The notes beneath the pieces are model-generated. The model ran no database searches, was not told the origin of the DNA, and was given only the letters and a program-made list of their open reading frames with translations. Made by a program: the position numbers and the translations under genes. Below are positions 7,988-15,792 of a stretch of 64,000 bases of DNA, piece after piece. Positions within the stretch are counted from its first letter, which is position 1; every line of letters begins with the position of its first letter. Origin of the DNA: Bacteroides sp. (GTDB lineage Bacteria; Bacteroidota; Bacteroidia; Bacteroidales; Muribaculaceae); contig JAAVCG010000005.1 in the NCBI GenBank assembly GCA_014802435.1, positions 124,001 to 188,000 on the forward strand. Direction: 5' to 3'.

Positions 7988-8724
7988 TCGCTTCTTTGCG
8001 CTCCTTCCGCAACTTTACGGAAAACGGCATCCATTGTCTCCACACCATATTTGAGCTTGAGCTCATTGGGCGAGTCAAGGGCTTTAATGCGGCCGTCGAC
8101 CATGATTGACACTCGGTTACAATATTCCGCCTCATCAAGATAATGAGTGGTTACAAAGACGGTCATCCCTTCTGACGACACCTTATATATAAGCTCCCAG
8201 AATCGGCGGCGGGTGATTGGGTCAACTCCGCCCGTCGGTTCATCGAGGAAGACAACCTTGGGATTATGGATAGTAGCAGCGGCAAATGCGAGCCGTTGTT
8301 TCCAGCCGATTGGGATATCCCTGACAAGTGAGTTTTTGATGTCTGTCATCTCCAGGAAATCATAGAGCTCGGCTTTGCGTTTCTTGATTTCCTGATTCTT
8401 CATGCCATAGATTGTGGCAAACAGCGTCAGATTATCGTTGACCGAGAGGTCCTCATAGAGTGAGAATTTCTGACTCATGTAACCGATGTTTCGCTTGACC
8501 ATCTCCGGGTTGGCGGCAATGTCAAAACCCGCCACAAGGCCTGTACCGTCAGAAGGTTGACTCAGCCCGCAGAGCATCCGCATAGCCGTAGTCTTTCCGG
8601 CACCGTTTGCTCCGAGAAAGCCGAAGATTTCGCCCCGGCTGACGTCAAAACTTATATGGTCAACGGCTGTGAAGGAGCCGAACCGCTTGGTCAGATTCCT
8701 GACCGAGATTACGCTATTGTTCAT
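7984..8724 (-). CDS. ABC transporter ATPase, equivalent to the C-terminal half of YbhF
   Basis: A 246-residue ATP-binding subunit. Walker A is GANGAGKTT (38-46), Walker B is VVFLDEP (157-163) and the switch His lies in VTTHYLDEAEYC. The ABC signature is altered: PIGWKQ (138-143) stands where LSGGQ is expected. The second ATPase domain of E. coli YbhF has, as I recall, a similarly degenerate GFKQ-type signature, so this is probably a family trait rather than decay. Such asymmetric pairs often have one impaired ATP site. It overlaps the upstream ATPase gene by 11 bp and the permease gene by 4 bp. Confidence 0.9.
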   Translation of the reverse strand: MNNSVISVRNLTKRFGSFTAVDHISFDVSRGEIFGFLGANGAGKTTAMRMLCGLSQPSDGTGLVAGFDIAANPEMVKRNIGYMSQKFSLYEDLSVNDNLTLFATIYGMKNQEIKKRKAELYDFLEMTDIKNSLVRDIPIGWKQRLAFAAATIHNPKVVFLDEPTGGVDPITRRRFWELIYKVSSEGMTVFVTTHYLDEAEYCNRVSIMVDGRIKALDSPNELKLKYGVETMDAVFRKVAEGAQRSE

Positions 8725-9625
8725 TTTTTAGTTTGATGAATAAGTCCTCAATGTCGCCTTTTGCGGGAAAAATCTTTACGTCGTCTATTCCTTCATCGCG
8801 GAGCTTGGCAATAGCCCGGTCAGGGTTGAAGTCCGGAGAGGTGACAACATGGAGAGTCGCGCCAAATGTATAGCAATTCTCCACATCCGGGAGCTTTCTG
8901 AGGGCGCTCAGTAGTGCAAACATATTGGAGGACACCGCATTAAACAGGTTTTCGCCGAGTGAGGCCGTCAGCTCCTTTTCAGAGCCAATGCGGAGAATCC
9001 TGCCCGAGTCAATGATTGCGATGCGCTCACACCGGGCTGCCTCGTCCATATAGGAAGTGGAAACAAGGATTGTTATCCCAATCTTTTTTAGGTCGGCCAG
9101 CATGTCCCAAAACTCGCTTCGGGAGACGGCGTCAACCCCGGTTGTCGGCTCATCAAGGAGTAGAATCTCAGGCCTGTGAATCAGTGCGCAACTCAGTGCG
9201 AGCTTCTGCTTCATGCCTCCGGAGAGGGCGCCCGCCCTCCGCTTGGGAAACTTGCTCAGCTGCCCGAAAATAGGCTCTATGAGGTCGAAATTCTGCTTGA
9301 CCGTGACCCCGAACAGCGAGGCGAAAAATTCCAGATTCTCCATCACTGAGAGGTCAGGGTAGAGTGAAAATCGGTCAGGCATATAGCCTATTTTGGTGCG
9401 CAAGGCCTTATAGTCCTTCACGGTGTCCAAACCCAGGATGGAGGCCGTCCCTGAGTCAGGAGTGCTCAGAGTGGCCAATATTTGATAGAGTGACGATTTC
9501 CCGGCACCGTCCGGACCTATGAGCCCAAACATCTCGCCTGAATTGACCGAGAAGGTCACATCCTGCAGAGCATGATTGCTCCCATATGACTTGGAAATCT
9601 TCTCAATTTGAATTGCAGCGTCCAC
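8714..9625 (-). CDS. ABC transporter ATPase, equivalent to the N-terminal half of YbhF
   Basis: A 303-residue ATP-binding subunit with canonical motifs: Walker A GPDGAGKSS (37-45), signature LSGGMKQ (134-140), Walker B ILLLDEP (154-160). A C-terminal extension of about 80 residues follows the core domain (from about 220). The start codon is GTG at 9625. The next ATPase, with a degenerate signature, follows with an 11 bp overlap, so the two together reproduce the double-domain YbhF as separate chains. About 85 bp of low-complexity repeat separates it from the upstream membrane fusion protein gene. Confidence 0.9.
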   Translation of the reverse strand: MDAAIQIEKISKSYGSNHALQDVTFSVNSGEMFGLIGPDGAGKSSLYQILATLSTPDSGTASILGLDTVKDYKALRTKIGYMPDRFSLYPDLSVMENLEFFASLFGVTVKQNFDLIEPIFGQLSKFPKRRAGALSGGMKQKLALSCALIHRPEILLLDEPTTGVDAVSRSEFWDMLADLKKIGITILVSTSYMDEAARCERIAIIDSGRILRIGSEKELTASLGENLFNAVSSNMFALLSALRKLPDVENCYTFGATLHVVTSPDFNPDRAIAKLRDEGIDDVKIFPAKGDIEDLFIKLKNEQ

Positions 9626-9628
9626 GAC

Positions 9629-9715
9629 CTTTTATAAATGAAAAATGAAAAGTGAAAAATGGGGGAAAAGTACAAAGTACAAAAAATTACTAATTACTAA
9701 CTGCTAATTACTAAT
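9629..9715. repeat. Low-complexity intergenic repeat tract
   Basis: An AT-rich tract inside the efflux operon made of AAATGAAAAATG-like units, then TACAAAGTACAAA, then TTACTAAT-like units of about 8 bp. Similar AAATGAAAAATG and TACAAAGTA words occur upstream of pyrB (61477-61525). Confidence 0.6.
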
Positions 9716-10604
9716 TAACAATGACTTCTCCGTACTGACCGAGTTTCAGGCGCCCATCATTCTTGACGGCGATTTTGACGGCATAGACCAGGTTGGCGCG
9801 GGAGTCCTTGGTCTGGATTGACTTGGGGGTGAACTCGCTTTCTTGGGCAATCCAGGTTATTTTTCCGGGATATTCAAACTGCTCGTCGCCGCCAAAGTCG
9901 GCAATTACCGTTACTTCCTGGCCTATCTTCAGGTTGGCCAACTGGTTGGCGGTGAAGTAACTGCGAAGGTAGATGTCATTCAGATTGGCTAATTTGACCA
10001 GCGGTTTGCCGGGAATGGCATACTCTCCCGGTTCGGCATATTTTTCAAGCACAGTGGCTGAAATCGGGCTGAGAATACGGCTCTTGGCAATCTGTTCGCG
10101 AATCTGGTCAATCTGATAATTTATAGCCTCGGCGTTGTCAGAAATTGATGATCTGTTTTTGTTGAGCGATGAAAGTTGAGCCGTCAGTTGGCTTTGAAGA
10201 GTAAGGAGCTGGGCCTGAGCATCGTCAACGGCTTTCTGAGTGGTCGAACCGGAGTCTAACAGGCGCTTTTGGCGGTCAAGTTCCTGCTTGGAATGGGAAA
10301 TCTGGGTGCGCAATGCGGCAACCTGAGCCTGCACATCCGGCGACGAGTTCAGGGCCGACATCAATTGGCTTTGAAGCTGAGAAATCTGTAAGGTGAAAGT
10401 AGTGGTGTCAATTGTGGCAATCGGCTGATTGAACGTAACCGAGTCTCCTTCATTGACGTTAAGAGCCATGATTTTGCCGGCCGTTTCAGCCGCTACGGTA
10501 ACCGTAGTAGCCTCAAAAATGCCTGTGGCATCATAATCAGTTGATTTTGAGCATGAAGAAAGGGCGGCAAGGAGGAGTATCGGAAAAAGTCGGGAGTTTT
10601 TCAT
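9711..10604 (-). CDS. Periplasmic membrane fusion (HlyD/YbhG-type) lipoprotein
   Basis: A 297-residue adaptor that links the inner membrane ABC permeases with the outer membrane channel. Residues 1-18 are a lipoprotein signal with lipobox LSSC. A first lipoyl half (about 30-60, VTVAAETAGKIMALNVNEGD) is followed by a long coiled-coil hairpin (about 72-175, rich in Gln, Leu and Lys), the second lipoyl half (ILSPISATVLEKYAEPGEY) and a beta-barrel domain ending in LGQYGEVIVN. Its stop overlaps nothing downstream, while its start overlaps the TolC gene by 4 bp. Family and role are clear; the exported compound is not. Confidence 0.9.
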   Translation of the reverse strand: MKNSRLFPILLLAALSSCSKSTDYDATGIFEATTVTVAAETAGKIMALNVNEGDSVTFNQPIATIDTTTFTLQISQLQSQLMSALNSSPDVQAQVAALRTQISHSKQELDRQKRLLDSGSTTQKAVDDAQAQLLTLQSQLTAQLSSLNKNRSSISDNAEAINYQIDQIREQIAKSRILSPISATVLEKYAEPGEYAIPGKPLVKLANLNDIYLRSYFTANQLANLKIGQEVTVIADFGGDEQFEYPGKITWIAQESEFTPKSIQTKDSRANLVYAVKIAVKNDGRLKLGQYGEVIVN

Positions 10605-11881
10605 TGGTTGAGAGTGTATTTAAGTTGATAAATTGATTGTAAAAGCTTGATTTCATGATAATCGGCCGTAAGGCGAGCTTGCGTTTCGTCATTGATTTTG
10701 CTCAGCAGGGCCACTGTGTCAATTACTCCGTTATCCAGCTGAGATTCAGCCGACTGACGGACCGCCTCGCGCAGGCTGATAATCTTGGAGTCATCGGCCA
10801 TCATCCGCCGCATGGCGTTTATTTCCTCTGATTGGCTTGCCGATTGAAGGCTTGAGTTGAAGAGGAAGACTTCGCGGTCAATTTCTATGCCGTCATTAGC
10901 CATGGCGATTTTTGCTTTCATATTGCGGTTAGTATAAACCGGAGCGAGGGTCCAGGCCACTTTTACTCCTGCAATAATGTTGAATGACGGATTGCGGTTA
11001 ACCATCGCCTCCATATTGTTGAATCCCGGATAGCCGTAGAATGACTGAGCGAAGGCGCTGATGCGGGGCATGAGTGACGCTTTCACCTCTGTTAGTTTGG
11101 CATTATTGGCTGCCATCTGAGAGTCAAAGAGGGAAATCTCCGGACGATTTGAAGTCAATGTGGCCGGCATGGAGTCTGAGGGCTTAGTCAAGGTTTGCGT
11201 GCCAACTTCCTCGCCTATGTAAAGACTGAGCACCTTTGCATAAGACTGGCGGGCCGATTGAGCCTGAGTGAGCTGCTGACGGGCCGTAAGGATTTGTGCC
11301 TCAATATTATTAACGTCAGATTTCATTGCCACTCCGTCTCGCTCCATATTCGTGAGCTTCCGGCAGTTTGCCTCCAAAAGGCTGATGGCTTGTTCCTGTT
11401 GCTTGATCTGTTCGTCAACGAGCAGCAGTCCGAAGTAGAGGCTCATTACTCTTTCGCGAATCTGATAGAGGTTGACCCGGAGACGATTGGCGGCCTCTTC
11501 TGAGTCGGCACGGGTGATTTCACGCTTTGCTTTTGACGTTCCGCCATCCCAGATGGTCTGCTGAAGGTCCAGTCCAACTTTATATTGGAGTTTCCCGAGC
11601 CCTTTGATTTCCTGACCGAACTGAGTCATTACCTGGCGCAGGGCCGAGGGATATTCCGCCACTGCATTCTGTATGGTCCCTTGCGCGTAAACCGTTGCGC
11701 CGGGGAGCCATTGCTTGTTGATGTCCGACAAATTAATTGTCTGAGTCCGGTCAATCAGCTCATATTTCTTGATTAACGGGTAATTCTCCTCGGCGGCTTT
11801 GAGGCAGCCGTCAAGGGTCAATTCTGCTGATAGGGATAGTGTTATCAGCATCGAGGCTAAGGATAGGATGAATTTTTTCAT
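10601..11881 (-). CDS. TolC-family outer membrane efflux protein
   Basis: A 426-residue outer membrane channel. A 19-residue signal peptide ends at SAELTLDGC, and the mature chain begins with the TolC pattern LTLDGCLKAAEENYPLIKKYE. Long alpha-helical stretches rich in Gln and Ala (about 120-230 and 330-426) correspond to the periplasmic helical barrel, in two repeats. Encoding its own TolC in the operon makes a complete tripartite exporter; E. coli ybhGFSR must borrow TolC. It overlaps the regulator gene by 4 bp and the fusion protein gene by 4 bp. Confidence 0.9.
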   Translation of the reverse strand: MKKFILSLASMLITLSLSAELTLDGCLKAAEENYPLIKKYELIDRTQTINLSDINKQWLPGATVYAQGTIQNAVAEYPSALRQVMTQFGQEIKGLGKLQYKVGLDLQQTIWDGGTSKAKREITRADSEEAANRLRVNLYQIRERVMSLYFGLLLVDEQIKQQEQAISLLEANCRKLTNMERDGVAMKSDVNNIEAQILTARQQLTQAQSARQSYAKVLSLYIGEEVGTQTLTKPSDSMPATLTSNRPEISLFDSQMAANNAKLTEVKASLMPRISAFAQSFYGYPGFNNMEAMVNRNPSFNIIAGVKVAWTLAPVYTNRNMKAKIAMANDGIEIDREVFLFNSSLQSASQSEEINAMRRMMADDSKIISLREAVRQSAESQLDNGVIDTVALLSKINDETQARLTADYHEIKLLQSIYQLKYTLNQ

Positions 11882-12483
11882 GGTCTCAGTTTGTTGAGAA
11901 TAATTTCTACGTTGTTCTTTTTGCGTTGCTCAATGAACTCCGGACTTTCCGTGAATGACCCGAGCAGAAGGCTAATTACCGGCGCACTGATAAAGGAGAA
12001 AATATTGAGCGACACAATGTCAAGCAGCAGCATCCTGGCATCAATCCGGCGGCAAAGTCCCGCCTCGGCGTTGCGGTCAATCTCCGCTTGGATTATTGAT
12101 GACATTCCGCTGACGTTGAGTGTGGACATGGCTGTGGACAGGAGTTCCGGATTGCCTGAAAGAATAGTGAGGAGAAATCTCGGCAGGTCTGGATTGGCGG
12201 CAAGAAAGTCAAGGTGTTGCTCAATGGCTTGGCTTATTTTTTCCATCAGAGGCTTGTCAGCATCTAATAATGAGCTGAGCATGATTCCCTGCAGATGGGA
12301 GAACTTTTCAGAGATGATTTGCTGAAAAAGCTTCTCCTTTGAACGGAAATAATAATGGAGCATCGCATGGGTGACTCCGGCCGCGCGGGCAATGGATGTG
12401 GTCCGTGCGCCATCAAAGCCCTTGGCTAAAAACTCAGCCTCGGCGGCTTTGAGTATCTTTTGTTCTGTAGATATTTGGCTCAT
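11878..12483 (-). CDS. TetR/AcrR-family repressor of the efflux operon
   Basis: A 201-residue regulator. The N-terminal helix-turn-helix (about 8-55) has the TetR signature: EQKILKAAEAEFLAKGFDG, TTSIARAAGVTHAMLHYYF, RSKEKLFQQI. The C-terminal part is a variable helical ligand-binding and dimerisation domain. I place the start at the ATG at 12483; an upstream in-frame TTG at 12489 is possible. First gene of the operon and therefore probably self-regulated; a palindrome at 12497-12510 lies just upstream. E. coli ybhGFSR is likewise led by a TetR gene (cecR). The inducing compound is unknown. Confidence 0.9.
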   Translation of the reverse strand: MSQISTEQKILKAAEAEFLAKGFDGARTTSIARAAGVTHAMLHYYFRSKEKLFQQIISEKFSHLQGIMLSSLLDADKPLMEKISQAIEQHLDFLAANPDLPRFLLTILSGNPELLSTAMSTLNVSGMSSIIQAEIDRNAEAGLCRRIDARMLLLDIVSLNIFSFISAPVISLLLGSFTESPEFIEQRKKNNVEIILNKLRP

Positions 12484-12496
12484 AAACAAACTTGAT

Positions 12497-12510
12497 TAAC
12501 AAAATTGTTA
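12497..12510. promoter_or_regulatory. Candidate TetR operator
   Basis: Inverted repeat TAACAA-AA-TTGTTA lies between the -7 element and the regulator start codon, where a bound repressor would block transcription initiation. No other binding site was identified. Assignment is inference from position and symmetry. Confidence 0.45.
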
Positions 12511-12512
12511 GC

Positions 12513-12545
12513 GCAAAGTTATGATGAATTTCCGACTTTTCCAAA
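12513..12545 (-). promoter_or_regulatory. Promoter of the efflux operon
   Basis: Minus-strand TAACTTTGC at 12513-12521 and TTTG at 12542-12545, 20 bp apart, match the Bacteroidetes -7/-33 consensus. The operator candidate lies directly downstream. Confidence 0.7.
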
Positions 12546-12581
12546 TTTTTCACCCGAAAAAATATTAAATTGGCGGCTAAG

Positions 12582-12613
12582 TTGGTGAAATGGAGAAAAA
12601 TTTGTAACTTTGC
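12582..12613 (+). promoter_or_regulatory. Promoter of the DUF362-receptor pair
   Basis: TTGG at 12582-12585, then 19 bp, then TAACTTTGC at 12605-12613. The start codon at 12639 follows at a normal distance. This promoter is back-to-back with the efflux operon promoter, about 36 bp away. Confidence 0.65.
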
Positions 12614-12638
12614 GGCGGAATTTAAATGTTTTTTTACA

Positions 12639-13634
12639 ATGAAAAAGATTTCTAAAATGTTGACTGCCATTGCTGCTATGGGCATGGTAGCGTTTTCAAG
12701 CTGCGGACAGAAGGCCTCATCGGCCGATGTTGCCGCTGCGACTGAGGATTCAATTCCTACTGTTTACTACATCAAGGACATTACTCCTGAAAACATCATC
12801 AAGGTCTACGAATCACTTGGCCGTAAAGCCGAGGGCAAGAACATCGGCATCAAGATTTCTACCGGCGAGTCTAACAAGTCAAACCATCTTGACACGGCTT
12901 TGATTGCTGACTTTGTTCGTCTGGTGAACGGCACATTCATTGAATGTAACACTGCCTATGCCGGAAATCGCAACACCACCGAGGCTCACCTTCAGACCGC
13001 AAAGGAACATGGATTTACTGACCTGGCCGGAATTGACATTTTGGATGCCGACGGCGAAATTGAGCTCCCCGTTGTCGGTGGCAAGCACTTGACCAAGGAT
13101 ATTGTCGGCAAGAACATCGAAAATTATGACTTTATCGTCGTGCTTTCTCACTTCAAGGGCCATCAGATGGGTGGTTTTGGCGGCGCGCTGAAAAATATCT
13201 CCATCGGTCTGGGTTCATCTGCCGGTAAGACTTATATCCACTCTGCGGGCAAGACCAGCTGTGTCGATTCTATCTGGTCTAACACTGCTGAACAGGCTGA
13301 CTTCATTGAGTCAATGGCTGAGGCCGCTAAGGCCGTTACCGATTATACCGGCGAGCATATCCTTTACATCAATGTGGCTAACCGTCTGTCAGTTGACTGT
13401 GACTGTAACGGTAATCCCGAGGAACCGAAGATGGGCGACTTAGGCGTCTTTGCATCGCTTGACCCCGTTGCGCTTGACCGTGCGTGCGTCGATATGGTAA
13501 TGAATTCTGATGACCCCGGAAAGGCAGACCTGATTGAGCGTATCAATTCCCGCCTTGGCACTCTGATTCTTGACCATGCCGAAGAACTCGGAGTAGGTTC
13601 TCAAAAATATAAGCTCGTAACCATTGAAGAATAA
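12639..13634 (+). CDS. Exported DUF362-domain lipoprotein
   Basis: A 331-residue protein of the DUF362 family, recognised by IGIKISTGESNKSNHLD near the start, the block GGFGGALKNISIGLGSSAGK and the C-terminal DLGVFASLDPVALDRACVDM. Unlike most family members it carries a lipoprotein signal (lipobox FSSC, Cys22) and is therefore probably periplasmic or surface anchored. A Cys/Asp cluster, VDCDCNGNPEEPKMGD, might bind metal or an Fe-S centre, but the 4Fe-4S ferredoxin motifs of longer members are absent. I start at the ATG at 12639 because a promoter lies just upstream at 12582-12613. Its last 11 bases overlap the next gene, a TonB receptor, implying a joint function. The biochemical activity is unknown. 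Confidence 0.75.
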   Translation: MKKISKMLTAIAAMGMVAFSSCGQKASSADVAAATEDSIPTVYYIKDITPENIIKVYESLGRKAEGKNIGIKISTGESNKSNHLDTALIADFVRLVNGTFIECNTAYAGNRNTTEAHLQTAKEHGFTDLAGIDILDADGEIELPVVGGKHLTKDIVGKNIENYDFIVVLSHFKGHQMGGFGGALKNISIGLGSSAGKTYIHSAGKTSCVDSIWSNTAEQADFIESMAEAAKAVTDYTGEHILYINVANRLSVDCDCNGNPEEPKMGDLGVFASLDPVALDRACVDMVMNSDDPGKADLIERINSRLGTLILDHAEELGVGSQKYKLVTIEE

Positions 13635-15483
13635 GTATTTTACCTCATCTCTGACGCTCCTTTTTGCCCTGACCTGTTTCGGGGCGGAAAGGAGCGATTC
13701 CGTTTCTCGCCGATTTGATGAAATCGTCGTGACGGGCACGGGTTCGCCCGTTGCTCAACGGATGCTCCCGTATACGGTCACCGTCGTTGGCGAAGAGCGC
13801 CTGGAATCATCGGGCTCCACGAGGGTGCTCTCTGTGCTTTCAGGCATGGTCCCAAGCATGTTTGTCACGGAGCGCTCTGTGTTTGGATTCGGAGTGAGTA
13901 GTTCCGGCGGCTCCGGGCATATCAAGATGCGTGGAGTAGGGGGCGACAGAGCCTCCGGAGTGCTGATGATGGTCGACGGCCAGCCGCAGTTTGCCGGAAT
14001 ATATTCTCATCACATAGCTGATTTTTACAGCAAGGAGAATGTGGAACGCGTTGAAGTGCTCCGTGGGCCCGGCTCTGTCCTTTATGGCTCGAACGCTATG
14101 GCCGGAGCCGTTAATCTTGTGACGCGCAACCCGCTCGAGAGGGGAGTCAAAACGGTGCTTACCTCCCAATATGGCTCATATAACACATGGCTTTCCTCAC
14201 TGACTAATACCACTCGCTTCGGCCGCTTTTCATCCCTTGTCAGCCTCTCATATAACCGCACTGACGGAACCCGCAAGAACTTTGATTTCCATCAGGCGGA
14301 GGGCTATGTCAAGCTCGGCTATGACCTTTCAGCGCAATGGAAAGCAACGGCGGATTATACGTTGATGAATCTGCGCGGAAATGACCCCGTTTATCCCAAG
14401 CTGTCTAATCCGGAGTCAACGGATATTTATCATCAGGACGTCACTCGCGGCGAGGCCTCATTGACGTTTACGAATAATTATGGCCTCACTTCGGGTGCCG
14501 CAAGGGCCTATTATAGTTATGGCAATCACTTTGTTGAAGATCCGCGCCGATTTCATAGTCTTGATGACCGGCTTGGCGTGATTCTTTATCAAACGTTCAG
14601 GCCATGGCGCGATGCGGGCATGACCGTAGGTTTTGATTTTGACACTTATTCCGGTCGTATCCCGGTTTCAGGAGGGCAGGCCCATCAGCCGGGAGCGATG
14701 GCAACAATGTCGCGAAAAACCATTACGGAGTATTCACCATATGTTACTCTTTCCCAGCGCCTATTTAATAATATCCTCAACCTTAACGGCGGATTGAGAA
14801 TGGCTAATAGCGATAAGTTTCATACTCAATGGGTGCCTCAATTCGGATTCTCCGTAAACCCCGGCCGGGGATTTACTGTGAAAGGAAATCTGGCAATGGG
14901 TTATAGGAATCCCTCATTCCGGGAACTCTATCTCTATCGGTTTGCCAATGCTGACCTTGAACCGGAAAAGATGATGAATTATGAGGTCTCACTCGGAAAG
15001 TATTTTTCACGCTTCCTGCAAGCCGAACTTACCGGTTATTATTGCCGCGGCAACAATTTGATTCAAACTCTTGACCAGAAGAATCAAAACACCGGAAAGT
15101 TTATCAATAAGGGCATAGAACTCAGCATGCAGAGCAGTCCGATTGACCCCCTCCATGTTTATTTCACTTACAGTTACCTCCATACGTCGCTGAAAAATCT
15201 GACCGGAGCGCCACGCCATCAATATTATATAGGAGTGGACTATAAGCCTATCCGTCAGCTTGAAATCGGGGCGGATTTGAAGGGGATTGTCGGGCTTTAT
15301 GTGGCCGATGATGTCCCGGAGCAGAACTATGCCGTGGTTAACCTCAAGGTTACGTATAATATCTGCCGATATGTCAGCGTGTTCATGCGCCTTGAAAATC
15401 TGACCGATGCCCGCTATGTGATTAATCGCGGCTATCCTATGCCGGGATTCACCGCCATGGCCGGTTTCCGAGTGAATCTATGA
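13624..15483 (+). CDS. TonB-dependent outer membrane receptor
   Basis: A 619-residue receptor with plug (about 30-150: EIVVTGTGSPVAQRMLPYT, MRGVGGDRASGVLMMVDGQ, GSVLYGSNAMAGAVNLVTRN) and a 22-strand-type barrel ending in Leu (GFRVNL). The length and plug resemble siderophore or metal-chelate receptors of the FepA/FhuE/BtuB type. The start is a TTG at 13624 inside the DUF362 gene: it yields a proper signal peptide (KYFTSSLTLLFALTCFGA), and no in-frame ATG occurs before residue 47. The overlap of 11 bp suggests translational coupling. Substrate unknown; a metal chelate or corrinoid is the reasonable guess. Confidence 0.88.
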   Translation: MKNKYFTSSLTLLFALTCFGAERSDSVSRRFDEIVVTGTGSPVAQRMLPYTVTVVGEERLESSGSTRVLSVLSGMVPSMFVTERSVFGFGVSSSGGSGHIKMRGVGGDRASGVLMMVDGQPQFAGIYSHHIADFYSKENVERVEVLRGPGSVLYGSNAMAGAVNLVTRNPLERGVKTVLTSQYGSYNTWLSSLTNTTRFGRFSSLVSLSYNRTDGTRKNFDFHQAEGYVKLGYDLSAQWKATADYTLMNLRGNDPVYPKLSNPESTDIYHQDVTRGEASLTFTNNYGLTSGAARAYYSYGNHFVEDPRRFHSLDDRLGVILYQTFRPWRDAGMTVGFDFDTYSGRIPVSGGQAHQPGAMATMSRKTITEYSPYVTLSQRLFNNILNLNGGLRMANSDKFHTQWVPQFGFSVNPGRGFTVKGNLAMGYRNPSFRELYLYRFANADLEPEKMMNYEVSLGKYFSRFLQAELTGYYCRGNNLIQTLDQKNQNTGKFINKGIELSMQSSPIDPLHVYFTYSYLHTSLKNLTGAPRHQYYIGVDYKPIRQLEIGADLKGIVGLYVADDVPEQNYAVVNLKVTYNICRYVSVFMRLENLTDARYVINRGYPMPGFTAMAGFRVNL

Positions 15484-15792
15484 TTTAGACTTGGTATAAA
15501 TAAGGTTAGCCGGAGTGGAACATTCGCTAACTATTGCGTAAAGTGTTATAATCCGCGAGGTATGTGACTTGTAATTGCATTTTTAGGGCTCTTTTGTTTC
15601 ACATTTATTATAGTGCTAAACTGCTGAAAAACAATAAAATAAGTGAAAAATTGTTGATAACTTGCTAACTACTTGATTTTCAGTACTGTTAATAAGTTTT
15701 TCAATTTCCAAATTTTTTTCAGATTGTTTTTTTAGTTTTTTTGCGCGTAATTTGCATACACCAATAGCCACCATTATCAAATCCCTTAACAG
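15484..15792. other. AT-rich region upstream of dnaA; possible origin or dnaA control region
   Basis: A 309 bp gap without a credible gene. It becomes strongly AT-rich after about 15590 and holds two near-matches to the DnaA box TGTGGATAA: TGTTGATAA at 15652-15660 and TGTTAATAA at 15687-15695. A weak promoter-like TAATTTGC at 15748-15755 with TTG at 15724-15726 precedes dnaA. This could be an origin of replication or simply dnaA autoregulation; gene order around it does not settle the matter. Confidence 0.3.

Noticed and set aside
8100..8160. Degenerate ABC signature taken as a sign of pseudogene decay in the second ATPase
   Set aside because: Walker A, Walker B and the switch His are intact and the same type of altered signature is, as I recall, found in the second half of YbhF, so the gene is probably functional.
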